The notes beneath the pieces are model-generated. The model did no database searches, was not told the origin of the DNA, and saw only the letters and a program-made list of their open reading frames with translations. This document shows, in pieces, positions 43,128-45,083 of a stretch of 45,083 nt of DNA. The stretch comes from Gnetum montanum (Eukaryota > Streptophyta > Gnetopsida > Gnetales > Gnetaceae), in NCBI GenBank assembly GCA_015680685.1, contig MNCI01002250.1:390666-435748 (forward strand). Direction: 5' to 3'. Positions within the stretch are counted from its first letter, which is position 1. Each line of letters opens with the position of its first letter. Made by a program: the position numbers and the translations under genes.

Positions 43128-43667
43128 TCATGCAGGCAATGTTAAACTTTGCATCACCCATGATTTCTGCACGCAATGACACCCCATGTCACTATATGCG
43201 ATGCATGGAACTCTTTTCCTCTCAATTTTCCCAAAAGTATTTGTCGTAGATATTTCTAGGGAAAGGTTGTGGATTCCTAGGCATGCGTCGATTGTAGTCA
43301 GCCATGCCCTTCCCATTATAATTGGGAAATCCCCTTTGTCATTGTTTATTTGGATTACTAGGAAATCGGCTGGATATGACCATCCACCGACAGTGGTAAC
43401 AATGTCCTCAACCTGTCCCAAAGGAACAGTGATGGATTGGTCAGCCAGCTCTAGGCGAACATTGCTCTTCTTGAGTGGAGGTAGGTTCCAGGTTTTATAC
43501 AGTTCTTGTGAGATTAAGTTGACCCCGGAACCTGAGTCAAGGAGAGCCTTATGGGGTTCATTCCCAGCGACTTGGAGATAAACTAGGGGGACTCCCGAAT
43601 CTGATAATTTCTTTGGAAGGTGGCCGACCTTGATCCATTCGGTTACTGTATGTGNTGTTAGAATCAA
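43128..43667 (-). pseudogene. Retropepsin of minus-strand Athila-like element
   Basis: An open frame of 179 residues carries LLDSGSGVNLISQELYKTW (active site near 43540) and VEDIVTTVGGWSYPADFLVI. It equals the plus-strand copy at 620-1255 over nearly its whole length and looks better preserved. One residue cannot be read because of n at 43655. Confidence 0.85.
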
Positions 43668-44148
43668 CTGATATTGGAGGATTGGGAGCCCTTGCAGTGT
43701 TGGGTTGTCGTGGTTGAGTGGGATTTACTTTACGCTTTGTTGGAGTGGTTGGCGGTGAGGCTACTAGTGCAAGAGATGCGGATGGAATTGGAGAATAGTG
43801 TGGGTATGGAGCATTTCCTGAAGGAGAAGAAGTCCTAAAATACTCCTAAACTTGGTAGTAATGTGGAGGGTTTATGTGATCCATAAAGTCACTTGGGGAA
43901 ATCGGCTACTACCCATAATAACCATAAGGATTAGGCTGCTGGTAAGGGTACTATTGTATTGGTGGTAGCATCCCCTAGGACTGTGGGTGTTGCCACTGCT
44001 GATGTTGTCCGATGGGCTGTGGTGGAGTTCCACTTGAATAATACATTAGTGGTTGGTGGAACTGCCTTGGGTTACCTTATGGATAAGGTAACCTTCGGGG
44101 TGTTTGTTGTTGGTTAAGTCTTAGATTAAGTGCATACACTCCAGACTC

Positions 44149-45066
44149 CTATAGATGTGAGATGATGGGGCAACATCCCTTAGGATGATCATAGTGGTAG
44201 ATCTCACATCCACCATCATCTTCTGTGTCAGAGTCCTCAGCCACATCGGATTTAGTGATTTTTCCCTTACCCTTGTTATGTGCAGGGCCTAAATCTCTCC
44301 ACTTTTTCTTACCTTTGTCACTACTTTGTTCAACCTTAGACTCTTCTACAATTTTTAAGACGGTTTCAGTTTTAGAGTCTAAGGAACTCCATACGTCATC
44401 TACCTTAGCTGCTATTTCTGTTGTTAATTTTTGGATTGGCAAGGTTTTCCAGTTCACCAACTCTTAGATTGGTGACTCATCCTCTTCATCACAAAATTTC
44501 ACTCCCTTCTTTCGAAGGGATGGATCACGGTTGTACTCTTTCGCACTTTCCCTTTTACGTAGTTCACCTTCTTCTTTTTCTACTTGTTCCAACAAGCTAC
44601 GTACTTCATGGGCTCTAAGTTGTGAGAGTCTCCCTTGGGCATAAGTTCCAAGGGTTCTTCTAGTTTCATGCCTTAGCCCATCCACGATGTAGCGAAGTTG
44701 ATCCTGCTAAGCGTACCCATGGCCAGAGCAATGATGTAACAATGTGTAATAGCGGGTCATGGTAGCATCCAAGGGTTCGTGTGTATCTTGCTTTCAGCCT
44801 TGGATCTGCTTACGCAAATTGGACACTCTGGAGTATGTTTGATACTTTTCGTTGAACAGTTCTAGCATCGTACTCCACCTCCTGATGGTTTCCGGTTCAA
44901 AGGACCAGTACCAGCTCTCTGCTTCTTTGGTGAGTGTCCTTGGGAATAACTTAAGTTTTTGCCACTCATTTTCTATATTCTGCAAGGCATAGGCATTGTG
45001 GAATGCCCGTAAATGGTTTTGCGGATCAGCACTGTATCCCCCTTCAAATCGTGGGATGTTATTCAT
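44149..45066 (-). pseudogene. gag region of minus-strand Athila-like element
   Basis: The minus strand holds FEGGYSADPQNHLRAFH and AESWYWSFEPETIRRWSTMLELFNEKY (45060-44830), the usual plant Gag domain, then an open Arg/Glu-rich part (44685-44464) and a Lys-rich part ending in CEIYHYDHPKGCC (44190), a degenerate zinc knuckle. Stops at 44794, 44704 and 44464 break the frame. The start lies outside or close to the window edge. Confidence 0.8.
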
Positions 45067-45083
45067 GTCTAAATTCTTGATCC

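Larger units (their letters stand above)
41755..45083 (-). mobile_element. Athila-like element (minus), right segment: RT, PR, gag
   Basis: Continues the element of 19359-23972 on the other side of the nested insertion. In element order: gag from beyond the window edge to about 44100, a region rich in Gly/Pro/Tyr and Gln codons (43668-44140), PR 43667-43128, linker and RT 43049-41755. The 5' LTR is outside the window. One ambiguous base (n) is at 43655. Confidence 0.88.

Overview
This window reads as nuclear DNA of a seed plant: large plant LTR retrotransposons nested in one another, plant-type spliceosomal introns, plant protein-kinase remnants, a LINE remnant and long AT-rich stretches, with no operons, CRISPR arrays or phage genes. 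The species cannot be fixed from the sequence; heavily nested old Ty3/Gypsy elements would fit a large genome such as a gymnosperm's, but that is a guess. No intact ordinary host gene is visible.

Layout. (1) 1-7237, plus strand: a decayed Athila-like Ty3/Gypsy element (PR, RT, RNase H, IN, then a long 3' non-coding region and an LTR), lacking gag and a recognisable primer-binding site. (2) 7238-8090: a second fragment of the same 3' non-coding region. (3) 8091-19358: low-coding DNA with a LINE RT remnant (minus), a 2.6 kb fold-back element, two kinase pseudogene fragments on opposite strands, short tandem repeats and a tRNA-like SINE-type head. (4) 19359-23972 and 41755-45083, minus strand: another Athila-like element of the same family (3' LTR, IN and RNase H on the left; RT, PR and gag on the right), split by (5) 23973-41754, a complete 17.8 kb Tat/Ogre-like Ty3/Gypsy element on the plus strand with both LTRs, a 5-bp target duplication ATATG, a PBS, a PPT, gag-PR in one frame, and RT-RNaseH-archaeal-type RNaseH-IN in one frame.

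The most interesting object is inside element 5. Between its PR and RT coding parts lie about 5.8 kb that hold a gene on the opposite strand. I could assemble it by eye: TATA box (35301-35309), ATG (35016), eight exons joined by seven introns with GT-AG ends, and a stop at 30584. The exon lengths sum to 3276 nt, an exact multiple of three, all seven junctions keep phase, and the predicted product is 1091 residues, interrupted by ten in-frame stops but no frameshift. Its first intron and 5' leader carry the same palindromic GCGTATACGC / TACGCTG repeats that fill the element's LTRs and 5' leader. A spaced TAAACT repeat array sits on each side of the antisense cassette and again after IN. This looks like a self-contained antisense gene cassette carried by a retrotransposon and sharing its cis motifs. 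The product's function is unknown.

All elements appear non-functional today: premature stops, altered catalytic residues and transition-rich LTR divergence point to long-term cytosine-methylation decay.
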